The notes below the pieces were generated by a model. That model ran no database searches. It saw only the letters and a program-made list of their open reading frames with translations, and was not told where the DNA came from. DNA of 64,000 nt. Origin: Nocardia anaemiae NBRC 100462. Lineage in GTDB: Bacteria; Actinomycetota; Actinomycetes; Mycobacteriales; Mycobacteriaceae. Each line of letters opens with the position of its first letter. The first letter of the stretch is position 1. The stretch is from positions 1 to 64,000 of the forward strand of contig NZ_BDAZ01000016.1 in NCBI RefSeq assembly GCF_001612725.1, in the 5' to 3' direction. Below are positions 45,268-56,460 of this stretch, in pieces. Position numbers and translations under genes: made by a program.

Positions 45268-46383
45268 GTGCATCCTGACGTCTCCGCTGACCTCGCCGAA
45301 CTCGACGCCACGCTGAAGACCGTCGAGTCGGTCCTCGATGTCGAGGAGCTGCGTCGACGGATCGATGAGCTCGAGCATCAGGCCGCCGATCCCGATCTGT
45401 GGAACAACCAGGAGCACGCGCAGCAGGTCACCAGTGAGCTGTCGCACGCTCAGAGCGAGTTGCGCCGGGTCGAGGAACTGCGCCAACGCCTCGACGATCT
45501 GTCCGTTCTCTATGAATTGGCCGAGGAAGAGGAGGGCGAGGCCAGGGTGGCCGCGCTCGCCGACGCCGATGCCGAGCGGGCAACGCTGCACAGCGATATG
45601 GAGGCCATGGAGGTCCGCACGCTGCTCTCGGGCGAGTACGACAAGCGTGAGGCGCTGGTCAATATCCGCTCGGGTGCCGGTGGTGTGGACGCCGCCGACT
45701 GGGCCGAAATGCTGATGCGCATGTACATCCGCTGGGCGGACCGGCACAAGTACTCGGTCGAGGTCTACGACACCTCCTATGCCGAAGAGGCGGGCATCAA
45801 GAGCGCCACCTTCGCGGTGAAGTCGCCGTATGCCTATGGCACCCTCTCGGTGGAAATGGGCACGCACCGCCTGGTCCGGATCAGTCCGTTCGACAATCAG
45901 GGCCGCCGCCAGACCTCCTTCGCCGAGGTCGAGGTGCTACCGGTGGTCGAGACCACCGACCACATCGAAATTCCCGAGGGCGAGGTCCGCGTCGACGTCT
46001 ACCGTTCCTCGGGTCCCGGCGGCCAGAGCGTCAACACCACCGACTCCGCGGTGCGCCTCACTCATATCCCGACCGGCATCGTGGTGACCTGTCAGAACGA
46101 GAAATCCCAGCTGCAGAACAAGATTTCGGCCATGCGGGTGCTGCAGGCCAAGCTGCTGGAACGCAAGCGGCAGGAGGAGCGCGCCGAAATGGACGCGCTC
46201 AAGACCAACGAGGGCGCGTCCTGGGGCAACCAGATGCGCTCCTACGTGCTGCATCCGTACCAGATGGTGAAGGATCTGCGCACCAACTACGAAGTCAACA
46301 ATCCGACTGCCGTGCTCGACGGCGATATCGATGGTTTCATCGAATCCGGAATTCGTTGGCGAATGCGAGAGCAGGCGAGCTAG
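45268..46383 (+). CDS. prfB: Peptide chain release factor 2
   Basis: 371 residues. Terminates translation at UGA and UAA. The stop-recognition tripeptide S206-P207-F208 is the RF2 variant, and G251-G252-Q253 in SGPGGQSVN is the catalytic loop. Start GTG 45268 matches mycobacterial RF2 N-termini; TTG 45259 is also in frame. There is no in-frame UGA near codon 25, so the autoregulatory +1 frameshift of E. coli prfB is absent. First gene of the prfB-to-smpB run. Confidence 0.97.
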   Translation: MHPDVSADLAELDATLKTVESVLDVEELRRRIDELEHQAADPDLWNNQEHAQQVTSELSHAQSELRRVEELRQRLDDLSVLYELAEEEEGEARVAALADADAERATLHSDMEAMEVRTLLSGEYDKREALVNIRSGAGGVDAADWAEMLMRMYIRWADRHKYSVEVYDTSYAEEAGIKSATFAVKSPYAYGTLSVEMGTHRLVRISPFDNQGRRQTSFAEVEVLPVVETTDHIEIPEGEVRVDVYRSSGPGGQSVNTTDSAVRLTHIPTGIVVTCQNEKSQLQNKISAMRVLQAKLLERKRQEERAEMDALKTNEGASWGNQMRSYVLHPYQMVKDLRTNYEVNNPTAVLDGDIDGFIESGIRWRMREQAS

Positions 46384-47241
46384 TTGGACGTACCCCAGGC
46401 TTTCTCCACGTCCACCGACTTCACCACCTGGCTGCGGTCCTCCGGTCTAGAGATCGTCCTGCTGCTCCTGGGTGCGGTGCTGTTCAGCCGTTTCGCCACC
46501 TTTATCCGGGATCGGATCACCCGCAGGATCGACGCCGGATTCCGCAGCAGCGACGCACTCGTGCGTTCCGAGGCGGCCAAACATCGGCATGCGCTGGCCC
46601 AGGTCGTCACCTGGGTGGTGCTGACCGTCGTCTATGTCCTGGTCGGCATGGAAGTGCTGCGGCGGATGGGTTTCGCGGTCACCGGTCTGGTCGCGCCCGC
46701 GGCCGTGCTCGGCGCCGCGCTCGGCTTCGGCGCACAGCGGATCGTGCAGGACATCCTTGCCGGATTTTTTCTGATTACCGAGCGGCAGTACGGGTTTGGT
46801 GATGTGGTTCGCATCGCTGTCACTGGATCCGCGGAGCAGGCCGAGGGTACGGTCGAGGACGTCACGCTGCGGATCACCACGCTGCGCAATGCCGATGGTG
46901 AGGTGATCACCGTCCCCAACGGCCAGATCGTCAAAGTGACGAATCTGTCCAAGGATTGGGCACGCGCTGCGATCGACGTTCCGGTCGCGGCCAGCGTCGA
47001 TATCACCAGGATCAACGAGATCCTGCACGAGGTCGGTACAAAGGCGTACGAGGACCGCAGATTGAAGCCGCTGCTGCTCGACGAGCCCACCGTGATGGGC
47101 GTCGAAGATCTGACAGTGGACCAGATGAACATCCGAATGGTTGCCCGAACATTGCCGGGTAAGCAGTTCGAGGTCGGTCGCGAGTTGCGGGTGCGAGTCG
47201 CCGCGGCATTGCGCCGGGAGGGAATCAGTGAGACCACGTAG
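46384..47241 (+). CDS. MscS-family mechanosensitive channel
   Basis: 285 residues. Three N-terminal membrane helices end in the pore helix and its conserved exit (APAAVLGAALGFGAQRIVQDILAGFF), followed by the beta domain with FGDVVRI, VEDVTLRITTLRNADGEVITVPNG, the best-conserved MscS motif. It should open under membrane tension to release solutes. The TTG start immediately follows the prfB stop codon with no gap, so translation is coupled. Corresponds to Rv3104c in the M. tuberculosis order. Confidence 0.93.
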   Translation: MDVPQAFSTSTDFTTWLRSSGLEIVLLLLGAVLFSRFATFIRDRITRRIDAGFRSSDALVRSEAAKHRHALAQVVTWVVLTVVYVLVGMEVLRRMGFAVTGLVAPAAVLGAALGFGAQRIVQDILAGFFLITERQYGFGDVVRIAVTGSAEQAEGTVEDVTLRITTLRNADGEVITVPNGQIVKVTNLSKDWARAAIDVPVAASVDITRINEILHEVGTKAYEDRRLKPLLLDEPTVMGVEDLTVDQMNIRMVARTLPGKQFEVGRELRVRVAAALRREGISETT

Positions 47242-47383
47242 ATCCACGGCGATCCTGATGGGATCATGGGTCGCCACGTTCGTGTTGTACCTGTTCGTCA
47301 AGCCCGATCAACCGATCGTGACATCGCCGGAAAAACTCAACACCGTTCCCGTAGTGATGAGTACGGCTACGCCGGGTCATTGA
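47228..47383 (+). CDS. Small single-helix membrane protein between mscS and ftsE
   Basis: 51 residues from GTG 47228, which overlaps the end of mscS by 14 bases. A short basic N-terminus is followed by one membrane helix (ILMGSWVATFVLYLFV) and a Pro/Thr/Val-rich outer tail. It sits where M. tuberculosis has Rv3103c, a longer Pro-rich membrane protein, and may be a shortened relative. Function unknown; position suggests a link to ftsEX or to the channel. Confidence 0.72.
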   Translation: MRPRRSTAILMGSWVATFVLYLFVKPDQPIVTSPEKLNTVPVVMSTATPGH

Positions 47384-47434
47384 CCATGATGTAGCTGGTG
47401 GCTGCGCGACGGTTGCTGGTTACACTGGCCAACC

Positions 47435-48124
47435 GTGATCGCTATGCGGAACGTGACCAAGTCGTATCAGACCTCGACGCGACCCGCGCTGGACAACATC
47501 ACCGTCGATGTGGGCAAGGGTGAATTCGTCTTCATCATCGGCCCGTCCGGTTCGGGCAAGTCGACCTTCATGCGACTGCTGCTCAAGGAAGAGGCCCCGA
47601 CCGCGGGCGAGATCCGGGTCGCCGACTTCCGGGTCGACCGGCTGCCCGGGCGCAAGGTGCCGAAGCTGCGTCAGCGCATGGGTTGCGTCTTCCAGGACTT
47701 CCGGCTGCTGCAGCAGAAGACCGTCGCCCAGAATGTGGCGTTCGCGCTGGAGGTGATCGGCAAGCGGCGCCAGTTCATCGACCGGACCGTGCCCGAGGTG
47801 CTCGATATGGTCGGGCTCGGCGGTAAGGCCGATCGGCTGCCGCACGAATTGTCCGGTGGTGAGCAGCAGCGTGTCGCGATCGCGCGGGCCTTCGTGAACC
47901 GCCCGCTGGTCCTGCTCGCCGATGAGCCGACCGGCAACCTCGATCCCGATACCAGCGCCGACATCATGCTGCTGCTGGAGCGGATCAACCGCATCGGCAC
48001 CACCGTGGTGATGGCCACACACGACAATCACATCGTCGACGCGATGCGTAAGCGAGTGGTGGAGTTGGATCGGGGTCGCCTGATCCGCGACGACGCGATC
48101 GGCGTCTACGGGGTGGGCCGGTAA
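47435..48124 (+). CDS. ftsE: Cell division ABC ATPase FtsE
   Basis: 229 residues. Walker A GPSGSGKS, signature LSGGEQQR, Walker [18 protein letters not shown] and the H-loop ATHDNHIV are canonical. FtsE drives FtsX, which transmits signals across the membrane to peptidoglycan hydrolases (RipC in mycobacteria). GTG 47435 is the start; an in-frame ATG lies three codons on. The stop overlaps the ftsX ATG by one base (TAATG). Confidence 0.97.
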   Translation: MIAMRNVTKSYQTSTRPALDNITVDVGKGEFVFIIGPSGSGKSTFMRLLLKEEAPTAGEIRVADFRVDRLPGRKVPKLRQRMGCVFQDFRLLQQKTVAQNVAFALEVIGKRRQFIDRTVPEVLDMVGLGGKADRLPHELSGGEQQRVAIARAFVNRPLVLLADEPTGNLDPDTSADIMLLLERINRIGTTVVMATHDNHIVDAMRKRVVELDRGRLIRDDAIGVYGVGR

Positions 48125-49029
48125 TGCGCGCTGGATTCCTGTTCAACGAGGTCCTCACCGGCCTGCGTCGCAATGTCACCATGACCATCGCGATGATCCT
48201 GACCACCGCGGTATCGCTGACCATGCTCGGCGGCGGTCTGCTCGCGCTGCGAATCGCGGATAAGACCCAGAACTACTTCATGGATCGGGTCGAGATCCGG
48301 CTCTACCTCACCGACCTGGTCTCGGCCAATGATCGGGACTGTTCGCAGAATCCGTGTCAGCAACTGATGTCGGATCTGAAGAAGACCGACGGTGTGGTCT
48401 CGGTCCAATTCGTCAACAGCGACGAGGCGATGAAGGAAGCCACCGAGGTGACCTTCAAGGACCAGCCCGAAATGCTGGACATGATCAAGGACACCCGCCT
48501 GCCCGCGTCCTTGCGTGTGAAGATGACCGACGCCGATCAGTACCCGCGGATCTACCAGACATTCAACGGTAAGGACGGGATCCAGAGCGTACTCAATGAC
48601 AAGGACACCGTGGACCGCTTGGTCGGGGTATTCGACGGCCTGCGGAACGCGGCATTCGCTTTGGCGGCATTGCAGGCATTGGCGGCGCTGCTGTTGATCG
48701 CGAATATGGTGCAGATCGCGGCGTTCAGCCGACGCGAGGAAGTCGGGATCATGCGGATGGTGGGTGCGACGCGCTGGTACACCCAGCTGCCGTTCCTGCT
48801 GGAAGCGGTGGTCGCCGCCTTGGTCGGGTCGATTCTGGCGGTCGTCGGATTGTTCCTCGCGCAACCGTTGGTAGTGAACCGAGGCCTGGGCGCGCTGTTC
48901 AACAGCAACGTCTTCCCGCACCTCACAGGCGAGGACATCGCACTGGTGTCGCTCACCATCGCCCCCCTCGGCATCGTCTTCGCCGCCATCACCGCCTACG
49001 GCACCCTCCGCTACTACGTCCGGGACTGA
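48124..49029 (+). CDS. ftsX: Cell division membrane protein FtsX
   Basis: 301 residues with the four-helix FtsX topology: one helix near residue 25, a large outer domain (residues 50-165, with a C-x5-C pair, DCSQNPC) and three C-terminal helices (ALAALQALAALLLIANMVQI, LEAVVAALVGSILAVVGLF and the last at SLTIAPLGIVFAAITAYGTL). The outer Cys pair is also found in mycobacterial FtsX, which activates RipC. Works with FtsE in septal wall hydrolysis. Confidence 0.96.
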   Translation: MRAGFLFNEVLTGLRRNVTMTIAMILTTAVSLTMLGGGLLALRIADKTQNYFMDRVEIRLYLTDLVSANDRDCSQNPCQQLMSDLKKTDGVVSVQFVNSDEAMKEATEVTFKDQPEMLDMIKDTRLPASLRVKMTDADQYPRIYQTFNGKDGIQSVLNDKDTVDRLVGVFDGLRNAAFALAALQALAALLLIANMVQIAAFSRREEVGIMRMVGATRWYTQLPFLLEAVVAALVGSILAVVGLFLAQPLVVNRGLGALFNSNVFPHLTGEDIALVSLTIAPLGIVFAAITAYGTLRYYVRD

Positions 49030-49045
49030 GTCCCACAAAGCTGCT

Positions 49046-49083
49046 GACGGCCTCGCACACCGTCTACCTTGTGCGAGGCCGTC
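49046..49083. terminator. ftsX terminator hairpin, copy 2 of a dispersed repeat
   Basis: Fourteen paired bases (49046-49059 with 49070-49083) around a 10-base loop, 16 bases past the ftsX stop. It shares TACCTTGTGCGAGG and CCTCGCA with the hairpin at 43523-43552, so the two are related sequences and not chance hairpins. Confidence 0.75.
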
Positions 49084-49215
49084 GGTGGGTGTGCGACGAC
49101 TCCGCCGCGTGGCGAGCGAAATCGGTTGTGCACATGTGGACAAGTCGGCCGGTCACTTGGGGTTCGGGTCGATGTAGGGGTTCGGTTGTCCGAGTGCGCT
49201 CGTAGGATGGGCCGC

Positions 49216-51098
<1,883 letters not shown>

Positions 51099-51102
<4 letters not shown>

Positions 51103-52166
51103 TCGGGCGGCGCCGGTTCCTGACGGGCGCGGCCACTGCCGCGGCGGGTGCGTCGCTGGTCGGTCTTTCGCCCGCCGATGCGGTTCCGGTCGCGAGCGGC
51201 GTCACCAAATTCGACTTCCCGACCGATCGCAATGTGCGGGTACTCGTCACCGGCGATGCGGGCACCGGCACCCGCGCCCAGTGGGCGGTCGCCGACGCCA
51301 TGTGGGATTACCATCGCCGCCAACCGTTTTCGCTCGCCCTCGGCCTCGGTGACAACATCTACGAGAGCGGCCCGAACGGCGCCGTCGATATCCAGTTCGC
51401 GGACAAATTCGAAAACCCCAATGCGGGACTGGATTTCCCCTGGCTCATGGTGCTCGGCAATCACGACAACAGCTCGATCCTCGGCGGCGACGGCGGCTGG
51501 CTGTTGCGCGGCAACAGCGAGGTCGAATATCACGCGAATTCGCCGCGCTGGTGGATGCCGAGCCGGTACTACTCGGTGCGGATACCCGAGCAGCAGCCGG
51601 TGGTCGAATTCTTTGTGCTGGATGTCAATCCGCTCGCCGCCTATATCCCGCCGATCTTCGATCCGTACTGGGCGGTCGACGGTCAATTCATGAACGAGCA
51701 GCGTGCCTGGCTCGACCACGCTATCGCCGAATCACCCGCTCAATGGAAGATTGCCTGCACCCACCACCCCTACCTGAACAACGGTCCGCACGGTGACGCG
51801 GGTCGCTACGAGGGGCTGTCCGTGGCACCGATCAACGGCATCCACGCGAAGCAGTTCTTCGAGGACCATGTCGTCGGCAAGTGCCACTACATCCTCTCCG
51901 GGCACGATCATTCGCTGCAGGTGCTCGAGCCGACCGCGGCATCGAAGGGCACCCGCCAACTGGTCTCCGGCGCGGCCGCCAAAACCGTAGCGGCGGAACC
52001 GAAGCCGAATTCCGGCGGCTCCGGCAACGCCGCCCTCTTCGAGAACTATCACGAACTCGGCTTCATGGTCATGGAGCTCACCGCGAGCACCGTCGACCTC
52101 ACGGTGGTCACCGTCGATCTCGTGAACGGGGGTGCCAGGGCGGCGTTCGAGCGCCGACTTGCCTGA
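51099..52166 (+). CDS. Tat-exported metallophosphoesterase (purple-acid-phosphatase-like)
   Basis: 355 residues. The N-terminus is a twin-arginine signal (GRRRFLTGAATAAAGASLVGL, cleavage near A-D-A), so a folded metalloenzyme is exported. The dinuclear metal motifs are all present: GDAG, GDNIYES, GNHD, the HH pair in CTHHPYLNNG and GHDHS. It should hydrolyse phosphomonoesters or related substrates outside the membrane. GTG 51099 overlaps the recQ stop by four bases, an unusual operon partner that is probably incidental. Confidence 0.9.
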
Positions 52167-52219
52167 ATCGCAATGAAATTGTCCGGCGTCGAACCGGTTC
52201 GGCGGCTAGCGTGCACGCT

Positions 52220-52465
52220 ATGGCATCCGGTGATGGCCCCACCGACGACGGGCCCGACCTCGGCGGCTCGCCGTCCACCGACCCTGGCGATCCGCTGCCG
52301 TATCGGCGCGGCACCCACGACCCCGCGGTGGAATCCGTGTGGCTGCGCCACCGCCCGCCGCTACCGCCGCGCCCGCGCGGCCTGCCGCGCATGACCACGG
52401 TCTTGCTGGTCGCGGCCTTCATCGCGGTACTCCTGCTATATCTCGCGGTCCGGCCGGGTGGCTAG
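52220..52465 (+). CDS. Small tail-anchored membrane protein
   Basis: 81 residues. The first 55 are polar and rich in Pro, Asp and Arg (DGPTDDGPDLGGSPSTDPGD, RHRPPLPPRPRGLPR). The end is a single membrane helix (TTVLLVAAFIAVLLLYLAV), so the protein is probably tail-anchored. No ribosome binding site of note and no family recognised; a real gene is likely because of position and composition, but this is not certain. Confidence 0.6.
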   Translation: MASGDGPTDDGPDLGGSPSTDPGDPLPYRRGTHDPAVESVWLRHRPPLPPRPRGLPRMTTVLLVAAFIAVLLLYLAVRPGG

Positions 52466-52516
52466 CGCAACAGGCGCGGAATAATCCGGTTGCCGAGTCA
52501 CTTAGAGTTGACCGTT

Positions 52517-52990
52517 ATGAAGGAGAAGGGGCGCAAGGTCATCGCGACCAACCGCCGGGCGCGGCACAACTACACGATCCTGGACACCTACGAGGCCGGG
52601 ATCGCGCTGGTCGGTACCGAGGTCAAGAGTCTGCGCGAGAGTAAGGCCTCGCTGGTGGACGCCTTCGCGACGGTCGACAACGGCGAGGTGTGGCTGCGGG
52701 GTCTGCACATTCCCGAGTTCAGCCACGGCACCTGGACCAATCATTCGCCGCGCCGGGTGCGCAAGCTATTGCTGCACAAGCGCGAGATCGAGCGGCTGGT
52801 CGGCAAATCGCGCGAGGGCAACCAAACTTTGGTACCGCTGTCGATGTACTTCTCCGACGGCAAGGTCAAGGTGGAGCTCGCGCTCGCCAAGGGTAAGCAG
52901 GACTACGACAAGCGACAGGATCTGGCCAAGCGCACCGCTGAGCGCGAGGTCACTCGGGAACTGGGGCGGCGGATCAAAGGTATGCGTTGA
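52517..52990 (+). CDS. smpB: SsrA-binding protein SmpB
   Basis: 157 residues. Binds tmRNA and brings it to stalled ribosomes. The diagnostic segments are [35 protein letters not shown], the central [28 protein letters not shown] and a C-terminal basic tail. ATG 52517 is the start; GGAG occurs shortly inside the gene, so the ribosome binding site is weak. The partner RNA gene ssrA follows 925 bases downstream, with one transporter gene between. Confidence 0.97.
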   Translation: MKEKGRKVIATNRRARHNYTILDTYEAGIALVGTEVKSLRESKASLVDAFATVDNGEVWLRGLHIPEFSHGTWTNHSPRRVRKLLLHKREIERLVGKSREGNQTLVPLSMYFSDGKVKVELALAKGKQDYDKRQDLAKRTAEREVTRELGRRIKGMR

Positions 52991-53850
52991 CCGCTGTCCT
53001 ATTGGCGCTGCTGGCCGCGGTCGGTTACGGCGTGAGTGATTTCTTCGGTGGGGTGGCTTCGCGGCGGGTGACTGCCCTGCGGGTCGTGGTCGTCTCGTAT
53101 CCGATGTCGACGCTGTTCGTTCTCGTGCTGCTGCCACTGGTCGGTGGCACCCCGGACACCGCATCGATGCTGTGGGGACTGGCGGCCGGTGTGGCGAGCG
53201 GCTTCGCGGTCTGGTGGTTCTATGCCGCGTTGGCCAGCGGCCCGATGGCGGTGGTGTCACCGCTGACGGCCCTGTTGGTCGCGGGTATTCCGGTGCTGGT
53301 CGGTCTGCTGATCGGCGAGCGCCCCGGCACGCTCGCAATCGCTGGCATTGTGTTCGCGCTCGGCGCGGTCTACCTGGTGAGCCGGGAGTCGCCCGATGAC
53401 GTCACCGAGGAAATCACCGGCGGCCGCGAGCTGCGCTTCACCAGGAACGTGGCGCTGCTCACCATCGGCTCGGGCGCGGCCTTCGGACTCGCCTTCGTCT
53501 TCCTGCACGAAACCCACGCGAGCGCCGGAGTCTGGCCGCTGCTGGCCCAACGCGGTGCGGCAAGTCCGATGGTCTGGCTGATCGCGTTGTCGGCCGGGGA
53601 GTTTCGGCCGCTGCGCGGTGAACCACTGCGGTTGGCGGCGTATATCGCGGTGCTGGACACCATTGCGAATGCCGCACTGCTGTATGCCTTCCACGGTTCG
53701 ATGCTCTCGCTGGTCAGCGTGATCGGCTCGCTGTACCCGGCGGCGACCGTGCTACTGGCCATGGTGCTGCTCGGCGAGCGGGTCGGGCGACAGCAGCAGG
53801 CCGGGATGGTGTTGGCGCTCGCTTCGGTCGGGCTGATCGCGGTGGCCTGA
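52987..53850 (+). CDS. EamA/DMT-family transporter
   Basis: 287 residues with ten membrane helices arranged as two EamA repeats (first from [18 protein letters not shown], second from [19 protein letters not shown]). The family exports metabolites such as amino acids or drugs; the substrate is unknown. The TTG start overlaps the smpB stop (TTGA), coupling translation, which would make this a rare smpB-transporter pair and a feature worth comparing in relatives. Confidence 0.88.
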   Translation: MTAVLLALLAAVGYGVSDFFGGVASRRVTALRVVVVSYPMSTLFVLVLLPLVGGTPDTASMLWGLAAGVASGFAVWWFYAALASGPMAVVSPLTALLVAGIPVLVGLLIGERPGTLAIAGIVFALGAVYLVSRESPDDVTEEITGGRELRFTRNVALLTIGSGAAFGLAFVFLHETHASAGVWPLLAQRGAASPMVWLIALSAGEFRPLRGEPLRLAAYIAVLDTIANAALLYAFHGSMLSLVSVIGSLYPAATVLLAMVLLGERVGRQQQAGMVLALASVGLIAVA

Positions 53851-53915
53851 TAATGGAATGAATACGGCATGACCGAGTGTTAAAGTAACTAGCCCGACAA
53901 GGTGTCGGGACGTAC

Positions 53916-54283
53916 GGGGCTGAACGGTTTCGACTGCGTACGTAGATTTAGGGGAAGCGTGTCGGTGCAGGCAAGAGACCACCGTAAGCGTCGTTGCAAC
54001 CAATTAAGCGCCGATTCCAATCAGCGCGAGTACGCCCTCGCTGCCTAAGTAGCAGGCGTCTCTGTCAGTCCGGGTTCGTCCCTCGACCCGGGTACTGGCA
54101 TCAGCTAGAGGGAATTACCGTCCGGCTCGGTCGCGGAGTCGGACGGGACATCCAACAGCGACTGGGATCGTCATCCGAGCTTGTTCGCGAGACCCGGAGA
54201 TCCAAGTAGAGACCTAGCGAACTGCACACGGAGAAGCCCTGAAGACGCGGCGGAGGACCCGGGTTCGATTCCCGGCAGCTCCA
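53916..54283 (+). ncRNA. ssrA: tmRNA (transfer-messenger RNA)
   Basis: The 5' end GGGGCTG pairs with CAGCTCC near the 3' end, followed by discriminator A. The T-arm contains GGGTTCGATTCCC. The tag reading frame is 54010-54048 and encodes ADSNQREYALAA before TAA, close to the mycobacterial tag. The encoded end after the discriminator reads CGA, not CCA, so CCA must be added enzymatically, or the last bases belong to the inserted element. Works with SmpB to free stalled ribosomes. Its 3' end is the integration site of the element to the right. Confidence 0.97.
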
Positions 54284-54290
54284 CGAAGGC
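54255..54290. other. Probable attL site in the 3' end of ssrA
   Basis: The integrase gene ends 41 bases from the ssrA 3' end and points at it, the usual geometry for tyrosine-integrase elements in ssrA. The core is expected in the T-arm/acceptor segment, which the element restores on insertion. The matching attR lies outside the window, so the exact core cannot be fixed. Confidence 0.6.
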
Positions 54291-54325
54291 CCTTCACTTG
54301 TTACGGCAGGTGAGGGGCCTTTTTC
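54286..54325 (+). terminator. ssrA terminator
   Basis: AAGGCCCTTCACTTG pairs, with one or two wobbles, with CAGGTGAGGGGCCTTTT around a short loop, ending in a run of T. It lies just after ssrA. Because it lies beyond the presumed att core, it may have been supplied by the inserted element. It overlaps the last bases of the convergent integrase gene. Confidence 0.85.
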
Positions 54326-55580
54326 ATGCGCTGACGGCCTCGAGAATCTGCTCTGTGCCCACATTTTGCCCACATTCCGCCGCTGCCTTCCGCAGTCCCG
54401 CGCCCATTCGTTCGGCCACGTCATCGAGATCGTCTTCGAACAGATGCCCGTAGTTGTCCAACGTCATGACCGCCGACTTGTGCCCCAGCTGGCGTTGCAC
54501 GGTCTTCACGTGCGCGCCGCTGGCGATCATCAACGACGCCGCCGTGTGCCTCAGCTGATGCGCGGTCACCCGCGGGAACGTCGCCGCGCCGGTCGGGTTG
54601 CCGTCGTCATCGAGCGGTATCGACGCCTTGATGCATCGGCGCACGGCACCCCCGAACCAATGGGTGGTTGTCGGCGGCCGCAACGGCTCACCATCGGGTC
54701 GCGCCCACAGCAGTCCGTTCGGGTCGCGCTGCGCCTTCACGATCGGCCGGAGAAGTTCGGCGACTTCGCCCGGTACCGCCACCGTCCGAATCTCCCACGT
54801 CTTCGGGTCGCCAATCACGCTGCGGGAATTCACCTTGGACGCCGACCGCATGATCCGGATCCGGCACCGGTCGATATCGACATCCCGGGGGCGCAGCGCT
54901 GCCATCTCACCCCACCGGCACCCGCTGTACGCCAGGAACATCACGATCTCAGGGTGCTTGGATTCGGCGGCCAGTCGCGCGACCTGTACATGGGAGAGGT
55001 AGTTGTGGTCGGCACCCTTGCGCTTCGGAATCTTCACGCCCCGAGCGGGATTCGACGGAATCCGCTTCTGTGTCACGGCATCGTCCAGGATGGACGCGAA
55101 TACCGAATGGATGTCTCCGAGCGTGGATGGGGCGCGGCCGATACCGGCGATCCAGTCGCGGACTTGCGTTGAGTCGATCGACATCACGGCCCGTGCACCC
55201 CAGAACGGTTCGATGTGGCATCGCCAGATCGACTCGACGCGCGTCCCCCACGATTCCTTGTCGAACACCTGCCCGTCGAGCCACGCCTTACCCAATTCGC
55301 CTACGGGTATCTTCCCGAGCGACGGCGCGATGTAGCTGCCCTTCAGCTTATCGACCTCGACGGTGTTCGCGAACTGCTCTGCATCGCGCTTACGTCGAAA
55401 GCCTCGCTTGTCGGTCTGCCGCCCGTCTGGCTTGCGGTAACGGACACGGTAGAGGGTGTGGTCGGCCTTCCTGCACGGCTCATCGGGCTCGCTTCCATCC
55501 GGTCGAGCCTTGGTGCCGTAGTGCTTCTGGCCGCAGATGGTCAGGCACGCCGTCGTCTGATACGCCTCAGTCGTCGCCAC
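54324..55580 (-). CDS. int: Tyrosine integrase of the ssrA-inserted element
   Basis: 418 residues. An N-terminal Cys-containing segment (CLTICGQKHYGTKARPDG) precedes the AP2-like arm-binding region (YRVRYRKPDGRQTDKRGFRRKRDAEQF), the SAM-like core domain, then the catalytic domain: R in AYSGCRWGEMAALRPRDVD, H-x-L-R-H in THQLRHTAASLM-type context (VTAHQLRHTA), H in LGHKSAVMT and the nucleophile Y in DNYGHLF. All catalytic residues are present, so it should be active. GTG 55580 has GAGG upstream and overlaps the repressor stop by 14 bases, so it is co-transcribed with the repressor. Confidence 0.95.
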   Translation of the reverse strand: MATTEAYQTTACLTICGQKHYGTKARPDGSEPDEPCRKADHTLYRVRYRKPDGRQTDKRGFRRKRDAEQFANTVEVDKLKGSYIAPSLGKIPVGELGKAWLDGQVFDKESWGTRVESIWRCHIEPFWGARAVMSIDSTQVRDWIAGIGRAPSTLGDIHSVFASILDDAVTQKRIPSNPARGVKIPKRKGADHNYLSHVQVARLAAESKHPEIVMFLAYSGCRWGEMAALRPRDVDIDRCRIRIMRSASKVNSRSVIGDPKTWEIRTVAVPGEVAELLRPIVKAQRDPNGLLWARPDGEPLRPPTTTHWFGGAVRRCIKASIPLDDDGNPTGAATFPRVTAHQLRHTAASLMIASGAHVKTVQRQLGHKSAVMTLDNYGHLFEDDLDDVAERMGAGLRKAAAECGQNVGTEQILEAVSA

Positions 55581-56049
55581 TGTCGTTCGCCTCTATCGGA
55601 TTGGATTCAATGTTGGGCTGATCGGCGATGTCCTGCATTGCCGGATTCGAGTTCAGTTGGAGCTGCGCCGTCGCCCGCTCGATACCGCCTGGGGGCTGTT
55701 TCGGCACAGGCAGCGCCTTCTCCCCCCGTGCCCACTCCCAGACATTCGCTGCGGTTTGCCAACCGGCACAAGTGATTTGAACCATCCGCGTGCTGTCTTC
55801 AATGGGAGGCAGCAAGAGGGCATTCGGGGTGACGTTCAGGACTAGCGCGAGCGCAACCAAGTCGTCAGCATCAACGCGACGCGCGCCTAGTTCGACCTCC
55901 GACACCGTGTTGTACGACATCGGCCGGTCGGTCCGCTCGAGCCGGTTGGAGATGTCTTGCAGGGTTAGGCCCTGCTGCTTCCGGATCCGCTTGACGTTCG
56001 CTTTTAGGGTCTCGCCCGTTCGGCCGAGTTCGATCCTTCGTTTCGCCAT
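55567..56049 (-). CDS. XRE-family repressor of the element
   Basis: 160 residues. The helix-turn-helix is at residues 16-72 (LKANVKRIRKQQGLTLQDISNRLER, SYNTVSEVELGARRVDADDLVALALVLNVTPNALLLPP). The C-terminal half is polar, with no peptidase motif, so induction by RecA self-cleavage of the LexA/CI type is unlikely. ATG 56049 is chosen because it begins right before the basic MAKRRIELGRTGE. It faces the excisionase gene across a small palindrome that may be its operator, forming a simple lysis-lysogeny style switch. Confidence 0.88.
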   Translation of the reverse strand: MAKRRIELGRTGETLKANVKRIRKQQGLTLQDISNRLERTDRPMSYNTVSEVELGARRVDADDLVALALVLNVTPNALLLPPIEDSTRMVQITCAGWQTAANVWEWARGEKALPVPKQPPGGIERATAQLQLNSNPAMQDIADQPNIESNPIEANDSGDD

Positions 56050-56069
56050 AACGCAGAGATTATTGGAGA

Positions 56070-56087
56070 CCTTGCAGGATCGCAAGG
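56070..56087. promoter_or_regulatory. Candidate operator between repressor and excisionase genes
   Basis: CCTTGC and GCAAGG flank the spacer AGGATC. It lies 21 bases upstream of the repressor ATG and 75 bases before the excisionase start, where a switch operator is expected. Arms are short, so confidence is moderate. Confidence 0.45.
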
Positions 56088-56161
56088 GAAGGTGTAAGAC
56101 TGTGCGTAGCCAGTTGTTGGCTGAAAATGTTCTGCACTTTACAGAATTGAGGGAGATCAGA

Positions 56162-56356
56162 TTGAGCAGACGACTTACCGCCGAGCACCTGAGCGAGCGG
56201 TGGGAAGGAACGCCGAGCGTGAAGACGCTGGCGCAGTGGCGCTACTTGGGCATTGGCCCTGAGTACATCAAGGTCGGCCGACAGGTTCTCTATCCCCTGG
56301 AGTCGGTCCTGGAGTACGAGCGCGCGAACACGGTGCGGCCGCGGGGTGCCGCCTAA
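56162..56356 (+). CDS. Excisionase-like MerR-type helix-turn-helix protein
   Basis: 64 residues: SRRLTAEHLSERW, SVKTLAQWRYLGIGPEYIKVG and VLYPLESVLEYE make up the compact winged HTH (HTH_17) found in phage and AICE excisionases. It would bind att arms and turn the integrase towards excision, and may also act on transcription. TTG 56162 has GGGAG upstream; GTG 56102 is an alternative that adds 20 residues. First gene of the rightward early operon. Confidence 0.82.
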   Translation: MSRRLTAEHLSERWEGTPSVKTLAQWRYLGIGPEYIKVGRQVLYPLESVLEYERANTVRPRGAA

Positions 56357-56460
56357 TGCAACCCACCCCCCGAAATGAACCAGCCCGGGAGCGGAGTGGC
56401 GCCCACCACTTGATCGCTCACCGGGCCATCGAATCCACCACCCTCGCGAGGAAGCGAATC

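Noticed and set aside
45268..45400. Programmed +1 frameshift in prfB
   Set aside because: The reading frame is continuous with no early UGA, as usual in actinobacteria.
54324..56049. Integration-dependent immunity, as in phages whose attP lies inside the repressor gene
   Set aside because: Here the attachment site is at the 3' end of the integrase gene and next to ssrA, and the repressor is complete and distant from it, so integration would not truncate it.
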